A stretch of 34,708 nt of DNA from Thioalkalivibrio sulfidiphilus (GTDB taxonomy: Bacteria > Pseudomonadota > Gammaproteobacteria > Ectothiorhodospirales > Ectothiorhodospiraceae), in NCBI RefSeq assembly GCF_000377945.1, contig NZ_KB898952.1, forward strand, positions 1-34,708. The letters are read 5' to 3'. The notes under the pieces are model-generated. The model saw only the letters and a program-made list of their open reading frames with translations. It was not told the origin of the DNA and did no database searches. This document shows positions 18,402 to 26,710 of this stretch, piece by piece (position 1 is the stretch's first letter; each line of letters starts with the position of its first letter). The translations under genes and the position numbers were made by a program.

Positions 18402-21400
18402 TCAGCGTTCCCGACGGTAGATCAGGTCCATGCTCTGGGCCTCGCCGCTGGTGGTGGTCTCCAGGCTCAGGCTGCGGGTGAGGGTGTAGCGCAGCATGAG
18501 GCTGGAGGCCCGCTCGAAGAGGCCCACGCTGTAGCGCACGTACAGCCGGGCGGTGAGGTACTTGCCCATCATCAGGGCGCTCTGGTCCAGGTCGCCCTCG
18601 GCGTCCACGGTGAATTCGTCCAGGCCCACGGCCTGGCCGATCTGCTGGGTCATCATGCCGCCCTGTTCCAGGCCGAAACTGGTGATGGCGGCGGCGAGCA
18701 CGTTGGCATCCGACTCCGAGGCCCCGGACAGGGGGCGGCCGGTGAGCAGGAAGGACATGGCCTCGCTGTCCTCCATGGCCGGGGTGGAGAATACCCGCGA
18801 GCGCGGGTCCTGCAGGGTGCCGCCGATGGCGAGGCCCGCGGTGACGTCGTGGGCGGGCACCCGGCGCACGGCGCGGATGTCCAGGCCCGGATTGTCCGCC
18901 GGCCCCTGGAACACCAGCACGCCCCGCTCCACGATCAGGTTCTGGCCATAGGCCCGGTAGCGCCCGTCCAGGATACGGATCTCGCCTTCCACCCGGGTGG
19001 GCCGGGCGGGGCTGTCCTCCACGTCCAGCTGCCCTTCCAGGCGGGCGCTCAGGCCGAAGCCGCTCAGGCTCACCTGCTCACCCAGGGTGACGCTGACCCG
19101 GCTGTGGATCTCCAGGGGCGGCTCGGCGGGCGCGTCCGCATCCACGATCACCTCGTCCCGACTCACGGAGACCGCCTGCTCGGGCAGCTCGCGCAGTTCG
19201 ATGCTGGCCTCGGGGACCGCCAGGCTCCCGGTGAGGTGGATCTCCCTGCCGGCCAGGGCCATGGCCAGATCCGGGGAGATGAACACCTGCGCTTCCGGCA
19301 GGCGCAGGGCCTGGAAGCGCTCACCGGCCAGGGTCAGGTTGGCCCAGGGTTCACCGGTCTCGGCGAGCCCCAGCTCACCGCCGAGCCGCAGTTCACCGGG
19401 GCCGGAGCGCACCCGTCCGTCGAGTCGCAGCCGGTCCAGTCCGTCGGCGGCGGCCTGAAGGCTCAGGTCCGTGAGTTCCAGCCCGGCGTCGGGGATGAGC
19501 ATTCGGCCCTCGCTCAGGCTCACGCGGCCGCGGAACTCGGGGTCGGCCAGGGTGCCCGCCAGGGCCAGGTCTGCCTGCAGCCGGCCCCGGGGGTCGCGCA
19601 CCTGGGGGGCGAAGATCTCCAGCCAGCGCAGTTCGGTCAGATCCGCCCGGGCCTGCCCGTCGAGCCGGTGGGTGTTGCCCTCGGGGATGGCCACGAGCCG
19701 GGCGCTGGCCTGGCCCGCATCCAGGAAAGCGAGGGTGGTGCGGGCCTCCAGCCGGCCGTCGTTCAGGCTGGCCGACAGGTTCAGGTCCCGGAACGGGATG
19801 GTCTCGCGATCGCCGTCCGGGAGCAGGACATGCATGAGGGTCTGTGGGGCGCCGGCCTGCAGTTCCACCGAGAGGCTGTCCAGGAGCGCCAGCCGGGCGC
19901 TGGCTTCGATCCGGCCCTCCAGTTCCAGGTTCTCGGGCAGCACGTCGGCGAGCCAGGCCAGGGACAGGTCGTCCAGGTCGAGCCGGGCCTGGAGGCCGGT
20001 TGCCGGTGTGCGTTCCCCCTCGAGACACAGGCGGGCGGCCTCCTGGGTCAGGCACAGGGGCGCGAGTCGGGCGCGCTCGGCATCGGCCTCAAGCGCGGGA
20101 CGGCCGTCCAGGGTCCAGGTGCCCAGGCGGGTCTCGCTCAGGTTGAGCCGGGTGATCCTTCCCGCCCAGCCGGGGGCCTCGGTGAGGCGTCCGCGCAGGC
20201 CCAGGCCCAGGTCCCCCTCGCGGGTGCGCGCGCTCAGATTCAGCTCGTGGGACTCGGCGTGGCCCCGGCCGCTCAGCAGCAGGTTCTCCACCAGGGTGTC
20301 GTCGTCAAGCGAGATGTCGTTGATCACCAGGTTGAGGACCAGGGGTCGTTGCGGCTCGAGTCCGCCCCGGGCCTCCAGGGCCAGGCGCTCCAGTGACCAG
20401 GTCTCGAAGCCCAGTTCCGCCCCTTCCAGCGTCAGGTTCAGATCCGGTCGCTGCCAGTGGCCTGCCAGCCGGCCTTGCCCCGTCAGCCGACCGCGCAGCC
20501 CGGGCCACAGGGCCGATAGCTCCGGGGCGTCCAGGCGGTAGTGCAGGTCGGCGGCGTCCAGGGCCGCCTCGCCGCGCAGCTCCAGGCGGTTGGCGCCCAG
20601 GCGCGCCTCCAGGCCCGGGGTGGTGAGCCGCCGGCCCTCGCTCAGCCGGGCGCTGCCCCGGGCGGACACCGGGTAGTCCCGCAGGCGCCCGTCCAGCCGC
20701 TCCAGCTCAAGACTGGCGGCCGCGCCGGTCTCCGCGTCCAGGCGACCCTCGGTGGCGGCGCGCAGGTTGAGTCGGCCGGCCAGCCGGGGCTCGATCAGGC
20801 CGGGGTCCAGGTCGTCTCCCGTGATGCGCAGGTTCCAGCGCAACTCCGGGGCCCAATGGGCCTCGCCGGTGACCGACAGGCGCGCGGCATCGACTTCCAG
20901 GTGCAGGCCGGGGGTGCTGAGCCCGTGGCCCTGAAGCGCTGCCTCGCCCCGGCCGCTGACGCGGTGGCCGGCCAGCTGGCCCTGCAGGCGGGTCAGGCGC
21001 ACCTCGCCGTGCACGGCGAGATCCGCCTCCAGGCGGCCGGCGGTGCTCAGGTCCAGGTCCAGCCGACCGGGCCAGTCCTCGAGCCAGGGACCCGGGTCCA
21101 GGTCGCGGGCGGCGAGGCGCAGGTCCCAGTGGGGCTGCGGTGCCCAGCCGCCGATGCCCTCCAGGGTGAGGCGCCCGCCATCCACGCTCAGGGTGAGGCC
21201 GGGGGTGCTGAGTTCGGTGTCCCTCAATCGGGCCTCGCCGGTCAGGCGCAGGCTCTCGCCGCGCAGCACGCCGGACAGATCCAGGTCCTGCAGGTCGAGG
21301 CTCAGCAGGCCATCCGCATCCAGTGCGCCGGACACCCGGGTGTCGAGATCCAGGCGCCCGGGCAGTTCGGGGCTGGCCAGGGCCGGGTCCAGATCCCGGC

Positions 21401-22460
21401 CGCTGACCGTCATGTCCCAGGCGGGCAGGGGCAGCCAGCGGGCGCTGCCGGCGATGCCCAGGCGACCCGCCTCACCGCTGATCGCCAGGGACAGTTCGGC
21501 CAGGTGCTCCGCATCGCCCCGGCCGGTGAGTTCGATGCGCTGGGCGGGATAGTCCAGGGGGGTGACGGTGGTGTGCAGTTCCAGGCGATGGTCGTCCAGG
21601 TTGCCGGCGCTCAAAAGACGGCCGGCCTCCACGGCGATGGGCCCCTGCTCCGGGATCTGCCAGGTGAAGGCCTCCCAGCGGTGCTGCAGGTCCCAGGCGG
21701 GGGTGTCCAGGAGGGTCCGAAACTCGCCCTCGCCGCTCAGGCGCAGGGGGGCCTCGATGCCGTGACTCAGGGTCAGGCGCTCCAGGTCCCCCTCGATGCG
21801 GACCCGGCCATGGGCCTCTTCGGCATCGAGTCCGAGCGCCGCCGGCTCGGGCAGGCGCACCCGCCAAGCCAGGTCGGCCTGCATCGGGTAGGGCAGGGCG
21901 AGACCGGCGCTGGCGCTCAGGTCGAGATCGAAGTCGGCGGCGTCCACGGTCAGGGTGCGGATGCGCGCCGCGTCCCGGTCCGCGCTGGCGGCCAGACGGA
22001 TCTCGTGGATCACCAGGGGCTCGGCGTCGCCGAAGCTGAGGCGCAGGTCCGTGAAGCGGGCCGGTGACAGGTCGATGGCCAGGGGCAGGCGGATGGCCTC
22101 GGGGATCTGGAAAGGTTCGGCGGGCGCGGGGTCCGGGTCGGGGCGGGTCTGCAGGTCCAGGCCATGCAGTTCCAGGCGGGTGATGGCGAGCCGGGCGACA
22201 AACAGGGCGTTGGCGTTGACCCGCAGATCCAGGCGCTCAAGGCTCGCGCTCGCGGAGGCATCCTCGAAACGGATACCCTGCAGGGTCACGCCGCGCAGCA
22301 GGGTGCCCTCCACCTGCTCGATACGCAATTCGCCGGGGGCCAGCGCCGACCCCTGCTGGATGACCCAGCGGGTGCCGGGCTCGGTGCCCAGCAGCACCGT
22401 GAGCAGGGTGGCCAGCATGATGAAGGCGACCAGGGCGCCGAACAGGACGCGGCGGAGCAT
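18402..22460 (-). CDS. tamB: Translocation and assembly module subunit TamB
   Basis: A 1352-residue AsmA/TamB-type protein. An N-terminal signal anchor (about residues 5-24) is followed by a long series of repetitive beta-strand segments (LDLDLSTAGRLE, LRLAARDLDPG, SVSGRGEA and the like), consistent with a hydrophobic beta-taco groove crossing the periplasm. The C-terminal DUF490/TamB domain (about 1000-1352) ends with a strand pattern like that of an outer-membrane contact. It works with TamA in outer-membrane protein and phospholipid transport. Its ATG overlaps the tamA stop by 1 nt (TAATG on the minus strand). The length is typical. Internal Leu/Arg/Gly-rich repeats give long spurious frames on the other strand. 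Confidence 0.93.
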   Translation of the reverse strand: MLRRVLFGALVAFIMLATLLTVLLGTEPGTRWVIQQGSALAPGELRIEQVEGTLLRGVTLQGIRFEDASASASLERLDLRVNANALFVARLAITRLELHGLDLQTRPDPDPAPAEPFQIPEAIRLPLAIDLSPARFTDLRLSFGDAEPLVIHEIRLAASADRDAARIRTLTVDAADFDLDLSASAGLALPYPMQADLAWRVRLPEPAALGLDAEEAHGRVRIEGDLERLTLSHGIEAPLRLSGEGEFRTLLDTPAWDLQHRWEAFTWQIPEQGPIAVEAGRLLSAGNLDDHRLELHTTVTPLDYPAQRIELTGRGDAEHLAELSLAISGEAGRLGIAGSARWLPLPAWDMTVSGRDLDPALASPELPGRLDLDTRVSGALDADGLLSLDLQDLDLSGVLRGESLRLTGEARLRDTELSTPGLTLSVDGGRLTLEGIGGWAPQPHWDLRLAARDLDPGPWLEDWPGRLDLDLSTAGRLEADLAVHGEVRLTRLQGQLAGHRVSGRGEAALQGHGLSTPGLHLEVDAARLSVTGEAHWAPELRWNLRITGDDLDPGLIEPRLAGRLNLRAATEGRLDAETGAAASLELERLDGRLRDYPVSARGSARLSEGRRLTTPGLEARLGANRLELRGEAALDAADLHYRLDAPELSALWPGLRGRLTGQGRLAGHWQRPDLNLTLEGAELGFETWSLERLALEARGGLEPQRPLVLNLVINDISLDDDTLVENLLLSGRGHAESHELNLSARTREGDLGLGLRGRLTEAPGWAGRITRLNLSETRLGTWTLDGRPALEADAERARLAPLCLTQEAARLCLEGERTPATGLQARLDLDDLSLAWLADVLPENLELEGRIEASARLALLDSLSVELQAGAPQTLMHVLLPDGDRETIPFRDLNLSASLNDGRLEARTTLAFLDAGQASARLVAIPEGNTHRLDGQARADLTELRWLEIFAPQVRDPRGRLQADLALAGTLADPEFRGRVSLSEGRMLIPDAGLELTDLSLQAAADGLDRLRLDGRVRSGPGELRLGGELGLAETGEPWANLTLAGERFQALRLPEAQVFISPDLAMALAGREIHLTGSLAVPEASIELRELPEQAVSVSRDEVIVDADAPAEPPLEIHSRVSVTLGEQVSLSGFGLSARLEGQLDVEDSPARPTRVEGEIRILDGRYRAYGQNLIVERGVLVFQGPADNPGLDIRAVRRVPAHDVTAGLAIGGTLQDPRSRVFSTPAMEDSEAMSFLLTGRPLSGASESDANVLAAAITSFGLEQGGMMTQQIGQAVGLDEFTVDAEGDLDQSALMMGKYLTARLYVRYSVGLFERASSLMLRYTLTRSLSLETTTSGEAQSMDLIYRRER

Positions 22461-24193
22461 TACAGGTCCGCCCCCATGGTCAGGTGCAGGCGGAAGTTCT
22501 CGTCGCCGTCCACGGGGTGGGCGATGTCCACCCGGATGGGGCCGATGGGCGAGCGCCAGCGAATCCCTAAGCCCACGCCGGTCTTGGGATCGAAGTCATC
22601 GATGCGGTCATAGGCGTTGCCGCTGTCCACGAAGGCGGCCGCGCTCCATTTGCCGAACAGGGGGATCTCGTATTCCACGCTGCCGGTGAGCAGGTGGCGG
22701 CCACCGATGACCTCGCCGTCGGCGTTGGTGGGGCCCAGGCGCTGGTAGCCGTAGCCGCGCACGCTGTTGTCGCCGCCGGCGAAGAAGCGCACCGAGGAGG
22801 GCAGTTCCGTGACCAGGTCCGCCTGGGTGGCGCCGCCCTCGCCGCGGGTGATGAGCCGGCCGGGGCCGAAGGGGGTGATGAGCTTCGCCCGGCCATGGAC
22901 TTGGGCAAAGCTCACCGAGGAGCCCAGGTCCTCATGGGCGCCGCGCACGCCGCCGTACAGGCGCCAGCCCCGTCGCGGGAACACCGGATGATCGGCGCGC
23001 ACCCGGGAGAAGGACAGGCCCGGCATCAGCAGGTCGCTGCGGTCGGTGATGCCGGCCACGGTGTAGTCCTCGCGCTCGTAGACCAGGGAGCGGGTCTCCA
23101 GCCAGCCGGAGTCATGCTGGCGGGTATGGCTCACGCCCAGACCGTAGAGATCGGAGCGCACCGTGTCGGTGTCCTCGGTCTGGTAACGCGCCATGAGGTT
23201 GAGGCGCTCACGGGCCGGTTCCTGCAGGGGGATCTCGTAGTTGAAGCCCACCCCGGAGCGCACCGGAGAGAACTCCATATCGGCGTTGTAGCGGTGCCCG
23301 GATCGGTTGGCATAGCGGTGCTCGTAGCCGAGACGCAGGCGCGGGCCGATGTCCGTGGAGGCGCCGATACCGGCGAGATACGCGTGGCGCGGGCGGGGCG
23401 TAAGCTCCACCCGGATGGGCACGGCACCGTCGGCACGGGCCTCGGTCTCGGTGCGCACGCGAACGTCGCTGAAGTAGTTCCCGTCCACCAGGGCCTGCTG
23501 CAGGTCGATGAGGCGAACGCTGTCGTAGGGCTCTCCTTCCTCGAAGGGCAGGAACTTGTCCACGAACTCGGGCTTGAGGATGTCCTGCTCGATGGTGATG
23601 ATGCCGAAGCGGTAGCGGACGCCGCTGTCCATGTGAATCACCGCGTCGGCCACGCCTTCCCCGGCGTGCACGCGCAGTTCACGGGTGATGATGCGGTTGT
23701 CCAGGTAGCCCCGGTCGGCGGCCAGGCGGGTCAGGCTGTTGCGCAGCTGTTCGTAGCGGTCGTGGCGCAACACGTCGCCGGGTTTCATGGGCGCGTCGGC
23801 CAGCAGTGTCCGGAAGGCGGGATCGTCTCCGGCCTCGCCGTCCAGGGTGACCTCCACCGCGCGCACGCGCACCGGCTCTCCCGGTTGGACGCGGACCTCC
23901 AGGGTCCAGCAGTCCTCGGTGCGGCGGAAGTCCATCTCAAGCTCCGGGCGATAGTAGCCCAGGGCACGCAGGGCCTCGCGGCTCTCATCGTTCGCCCGGC
24001 GCAGCAGCGGGCGCTCCCGCCACGCGGGCAGCTCGCAATCCTCGCGGGCGATGCTCAGGTGAACGCGGATATTGTCCTCGAGCTCAGACCCGACGCCGGT
24101 GATGTTGAGGCGTGGCGACTGTGCCTGGGCCGTGCCGAGCGGCAGGCACGCCAGCAGCATGACCGCCGCGGCAAGGCGGCGCACGGTGCGCAT
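22460..24193 (-). CDS. tamA: Translocation and assembly module subunit TamA
   Basis: A 577-residue Omp85-family outer-membrane protein. A signal peptide (MRTVRRLAAAVMLLACLPLG, cut near AQA at 22-24) is followed by three POTRA domains (about residues 30-270) and a 16-stranded barrel. The barrel carries the family segment RFFAGGDNSVRGYGYQRLGP and the C-terminal GVGLGIRWRSPIGPIRVDIA, and ends in a short strand. The ATG at 24193 is chosen because the signal peptide begins there; a GTG at 24223 would add ten residues, and neither start has a strong ribosome binding site. It is translationally coupled to tamB. Confidence 0.93.
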   Translation of the reverse strand: MRTVRRLAAAVMLLACLPLGTAQAQSPRLNITGVGSELEDNIRVHLSIAREDCELPAWRERPLLRRANDESREALRALGYYRPELEMDFRRTEDCWTLEVRVQPGEPVRVRAVEVTLDGEAGDDPAFRTLLADAPMKPGDVLRHDRYEQLRNSLTRLAADRGYLDNRIITRELRVHAGEGVADAVIHMDSGVRYRFGIITIEQDILKPEFVDKFLPFEEGEPYDSVRLIDLQQALVDGNYFSDVRVRTETEARADGAVPIRVELTPRPRHAYLAGIGASTDIGPRLRLGYEHRYANRSGHRYNADMEFSPVRSGVGFNYEIPLQEPARERLNLMARYQTEDTDTVRSDLYGLGVSHTRQHDSGWLETRSLVYEREDYTVAGITDRSDLLMPGLSFSRVRADHPVFPRRGWRLYGGVRGAHEDLGSSVSFAQVHGRAKLITPFGPGRLITRGEGGATQADLVTELPSSVRFFAGGDNSVRGYGYQRLGPTNADGEVIGGRHLLTGSVEYEIPLFGKWSAAAFVDSGNAYDRIDDFDPKTGVGLGIRWRSPIGPIRVDIAHPVDGDENFRLHLTMGADL

Positions 24194-24316
24194 CTGGTGG
24201 ACAAGATAAAGGGCAAGCGACACTTGGTCTGTATCCAGGGGTGGTCAGGGACTTAGTCAAAGAGTAACAGTTCGCCACTATTTGTCCCCCCCAGGTATCA
24301 GGGGTTCAGATCATCC

Positions 24317-24358
24317 TTGCCACTTGCCACTTGCCACTTGCCACTTGCCACTTGCCAC
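24317..24358. repeat. (GTGGCAA)6 heptamer array at the rimK stop codon
   Basis: Six perfect TTGCCAC units on the plus strand (24317-24358), i.e. GTGGCAA on the rimK strand, start at the very base after the rimK TAA. There is no inverted copy. With perfect units, this is the array most likely to vary in length between strains. Confidence 0.95.
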
Positions 24359-25264
24359 TTACCCCTTCCCCCGGGTCTGGGTGCGGTGGGGCCGGGCGTT
24401 CTGTTCGATGAAGCTCACGATGCGCCCGGCCACGTCCACGCCGGAGGCGGTCTCGATGCCTTCCAGTCCCGGTGAGGCATTGACCTCGATGACCACCGGG
24501 CCATGGCTGGAGCGCAGGATGTCCACGCCGCAGACGTTCAACCCGATCACCTTGGCGGCCTTGACCGCCGTGGCGCGCTCCTGGGGGGTGAGCTTCACCG
24601 GCTCGGCGCTGCCGCCCCGGTGCAGGTTGGAGCGGAACTCCCCTTCCTTGGCGCGCCGCTGCATGGCGGCCACCACCTTGCCGCCGATCACGAAGCAGCG
24701 CAGGTCGGTGCCGCCCGCCTCCTTGACGAACTCCTGTACCAGGATGTTCTGGCGCAGTCCCATGAAGGCCTGGATGACGCTCTCCGCCGCCTTGCGGGTC
24801 TCGGCCAGCACCACACCCACGCCCTGGGTGCCTTCCAGGAGTTTCACCACCAGGGGCGCGCCCTGTACCTCGGCCAGCAGGTCGTCGATGTCGTCCGGGG
24901 AATGGGCGAATCCGGTCACCGGCAGGCCCACGCCCTTACGCGAGAGCAGCTGGAGGCTGCGCAGCTTGTCCCGGGCGCGGGAGATGGCCACCGACTCGTT
25001 CACCGGGAACACGCCCATCATCTCGAACTGGCGCAGCACCGCCGTGCCGTAGAAGGTGATGGACGCACCGATGCGCGGGATCACCGCGTCGAAGCCGGTC
25101 AGTTCCTTGCCCTTGTAGTGGATGGTGGGCTTGGCCGAGGTGATGTTCATGTAACAGCGCAGCGGGTCGAGCACCTGCACCTCGTGGTCATTGGCGCGGG
25201 CGGCCTCCATGAGACGGCGGGTGGAATAGAGCTTGGCGTCGCGGGAGAGGATGGCGATTTTCAT
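24359..25264 (-). CDS. rimK: ATP-grasp ligase RimK (ribosomal protein S6 modification)
   Basis: A 301-residue ATP-grasp enzyme. The N-terminal domain starts [22 protein letters not shown], and the ATP-grasp core contains [20 protein letters not shown] (glycine-rich loop), [15 protein letters not shown], and the Mg-binding [12 protein letters not shown]. RimK adds glutamate residues to the C-terminus of ribosomal protein S6 in E. coli; relatives use other peptides. The ATG at 25264 matches the family start, so an upstream in-frame extension is rejected. It stands alone, with tamA downstream on the same strand after a heptamer array that touches its stop codon. Confidence 0.94.
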   Translation of the reverse strand: MKIAILSRDAKLYSTRRLMEAARANDHEVQVLDPLRCYMNITSAKPTIHYKGKELTGFDAVIPRIGASITFYGTAVLRQFEMMGVFPVNESVAISRARDKLRSLQLLSRKGVGLPVTGFAHSPDDIDDLLAEVQGAPLVVKLLEGTQGVGVVLAETRKAAESVIQAFMGLRQNILVQEFVKEAGGTDLRCFVIGGKVVAAMQRRAKEGEFRSNLHRGGSAEPVKLTPQERATAVKAAKVIGLNVCGVDILRSSHGPVVIEVNASPGLEGIETASGVDVAGRIVSFIEQNARPHRTQTRGKG

Positions 25265-25357
25265 GGATGGAAAGTCCCAGGGACAGGATCGGCGCAAAGC
25301 TTGGGGCTTCCACGGGGTGAGCGCAACTCTTGACCTTTTTTGATCTGCGCGGAACCA

Positions 25358-25383
25358 GCAGGGCGGCCTTTCGGCCGCCCTGT
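25358..25383 (-). terminator. Hairpin after the beta-propeller gene, possible terminator
   Basis: A 9-bp perfect GC-rich stem (AGGGCGGCC 25360-25368 with GGCCGCCCT 25373-25381) closes a 4-nt loop, 29 bases beyond the propeller stop on the minus strand. No T-run follows directly, so it may end transcription poorly or only stabilise the 3' end. Confidence 0.45.
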
Positions 25384-25411
25384 GGAGATCAAGGATGATG
25401 GTGGGGAACGG

Positions 25412-26710
25412 TCAGCCGAGGTGTGGATTCACCACCCGCTCGAAGACGTTGTAGTAACGGTTCACCAACTGGCCCTGGGCCTGGCCCGAGGGCGCCGTGG
25501 CGATGCGCCGCGTGATGCGCTGACCGGGGAGGTCCACCACCAGCACCTCGTCGGCGCGACGGTTGGAGACGAAGGCCTTGCGGGAGTCGGCGCTGAAGGT
25601 GGCGTGGCCCATGTGTCCGCCGGTGCCGGCATTCAGGGTGTTGACGATGCGCATCTCGCGCAGGTCCAGGATCGGCAGGCGGGTGTCGCCGTACTGGGTG
25701 AGCAGGGCATAACGGCCGTCAGGCGAGACGTAGGCATGGCCTGCCCCGTTGGCCGTGGAGATCACATGCTTCTCGATGCGCCGGTTCGCGCGGTCGATCA
25801 CCGTGACACTGGTGCCTTCGAAGGGCGAGCCGCCCCGGTTGCAGACCAGGAACTTCGCGCCGTCGTTGCTGAACGAGCCATGGTGGCCCTCCACCCGGGC
25901 CGGGTTTTCCGCTTCACCGTGACTGCATGGCATGCGGATCACCTGGGCACGGGCGCCGGCGGCGGGTCGACGCATGTCGAAGACATGGATTTCGCAGCGG
26001 CTCTCCGCCCCCTTGGGTTCGCCGAATTCCACGGTGACCCACATCTCCCGTCCGTACCAGTCGAAGTAGTGGGGGTTGCCGGTGACGTTCAAAGGTGTGA
26101 CCCGGTAGCCGTCACCGGTGTCGATCACGAACACCCGGTTGTCGGCATAGCTGCCGATGGCAAACAGCCGGCCGTCCGGACTGAAGGAGCCGTGCATGCT
26201 GAAATCGCCGGTGTGAGCGGTATTCTCCACTGGCAGTTCGGCCGTGTGGGCCACCCGGTTGTCGGCGGTGTTGATGAAGGCCACCCGGAAGGCCCGACCA
26301 TCCAGGCCGGAGTGGTTGACCGCCACCAGCCGCCCGTCCGGGGTCACCACCGGATGCTTGGGCCGGTTGCCGGTCTCGACGTTGGTGATGTGGCGCAGGG
26401 AGCGGGCGTCGATCACGCTCACGGCGCGCTGGTCGGCGGCGTTGTTGGCCACGAAGAGCTTGTCGCCGCTCGGCGTCAGCGATCCCAGGGTGCCGCCGCG
26501 ACCGCCGGTCTCGATGGTCGCGGAGACCGCTTCTCTTGCCTCGTCGATGGCCACTACACGGCCATCGCCGCGGCAGGCAAAGGTGATGCCGCCGTGGCCG
26601 GCCGCGCCCGCGCGGCTGCCGATCAGGATCTGGGGGCCCAGGGTCAGGGCGACGGCGCCGAAGCCTGCCGCCCTGAGGAACCTGCGCCTGGATAGGCTGG
26701 TGTCGCTCAT
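25412..26710 (-). CDS. Tat-exported YVTN-type beta-propeller with His-lined blades (candidate metalloprotein)
   Basis: A 432-residue protein with a twin-arginine signal (SRRRFLRAAGFGAVALTLG, residues 7-25) and about seven propeller blades. Five blades share H-x-x-[VF]-[ST]-x-D-[GS]: His119, His173, His277, His325 and His369. A sixth, His214 in NPHYFDWYG, is degenerate, and the first blade has Leu75 at that place. A His at the start of the innermost strand of each blade points into the central channel. This recalls the His ring that holds copper in nitrous oxide reductase and thiocyanate dehydrogenase, but I cannot assign it to either. The start at 26710 has GGAGGAGT before it and overlaps the GTPase stop by 4 nt. 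A cytochrome d1-like domain without heme is another possibility. Confidence 0.8.
   Translation of the reverse strand: MSDTSLSRRRFLRAAGFGAVALTLGPQILIGSRAGAAGHGGITFACRGDGRVVAIDEAREAVSATIETGGRGGTLGSLTPSGDKLFVANNAADQRAVSVIDARSLRHITNVETGNRPKHPVVTPDGRLVAVNHSGLDGRAFRVAFINTADNRVAHTAELPVENTAHTGDFSMHGSFSPDGRLFAIGSYADNRVFVIDTGDGYRVTPLNVTGNPHYFDWYGREMWVTVEFGEPKGAESRCEIHVFDMRRPAAGARAQVIRMPCSHGEAENPARVEGHHGSFSNDGAKFLVCNRGGSPFEGTSVTVIDRANRRIEKHVISTANGAGHAYVSPDGRYALLTQYGDTRLPILDLREMRIVNTLNAGTGGHMGHATFSADSRKAFVSNRRADEVLVVDLPGQRITRRIATAPSGQAQGQLVNRYYNVFERVVNPHLG

Noticed and set aside
18363-20396. Long open frame on the plus strand opposite tamB
   Set aside because: Antisense shadow rich in Gln, Gly and Ala with no domain; tamB is clearly the real gene.
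22694-24256. Long open frame on the plus strand opposite tamA
   Set aside because: Antisense shadow with no signal or motif; tamA has POTRA and barrel motifs in the other direction.
24317-24358. CRISPR-like array
   Set aside because: Units are 7 nt with no spacers; this is a simple tandem repeat.
25412-26710. Naming the propeller as thiocyanate dehydrogenase, nitrous oxide reductase or methanethiol oxidase
   Set aside because: The His pattern and the context are suggestive, but I see no diagnostic motif of any of these enzymes; the name would be a guess.
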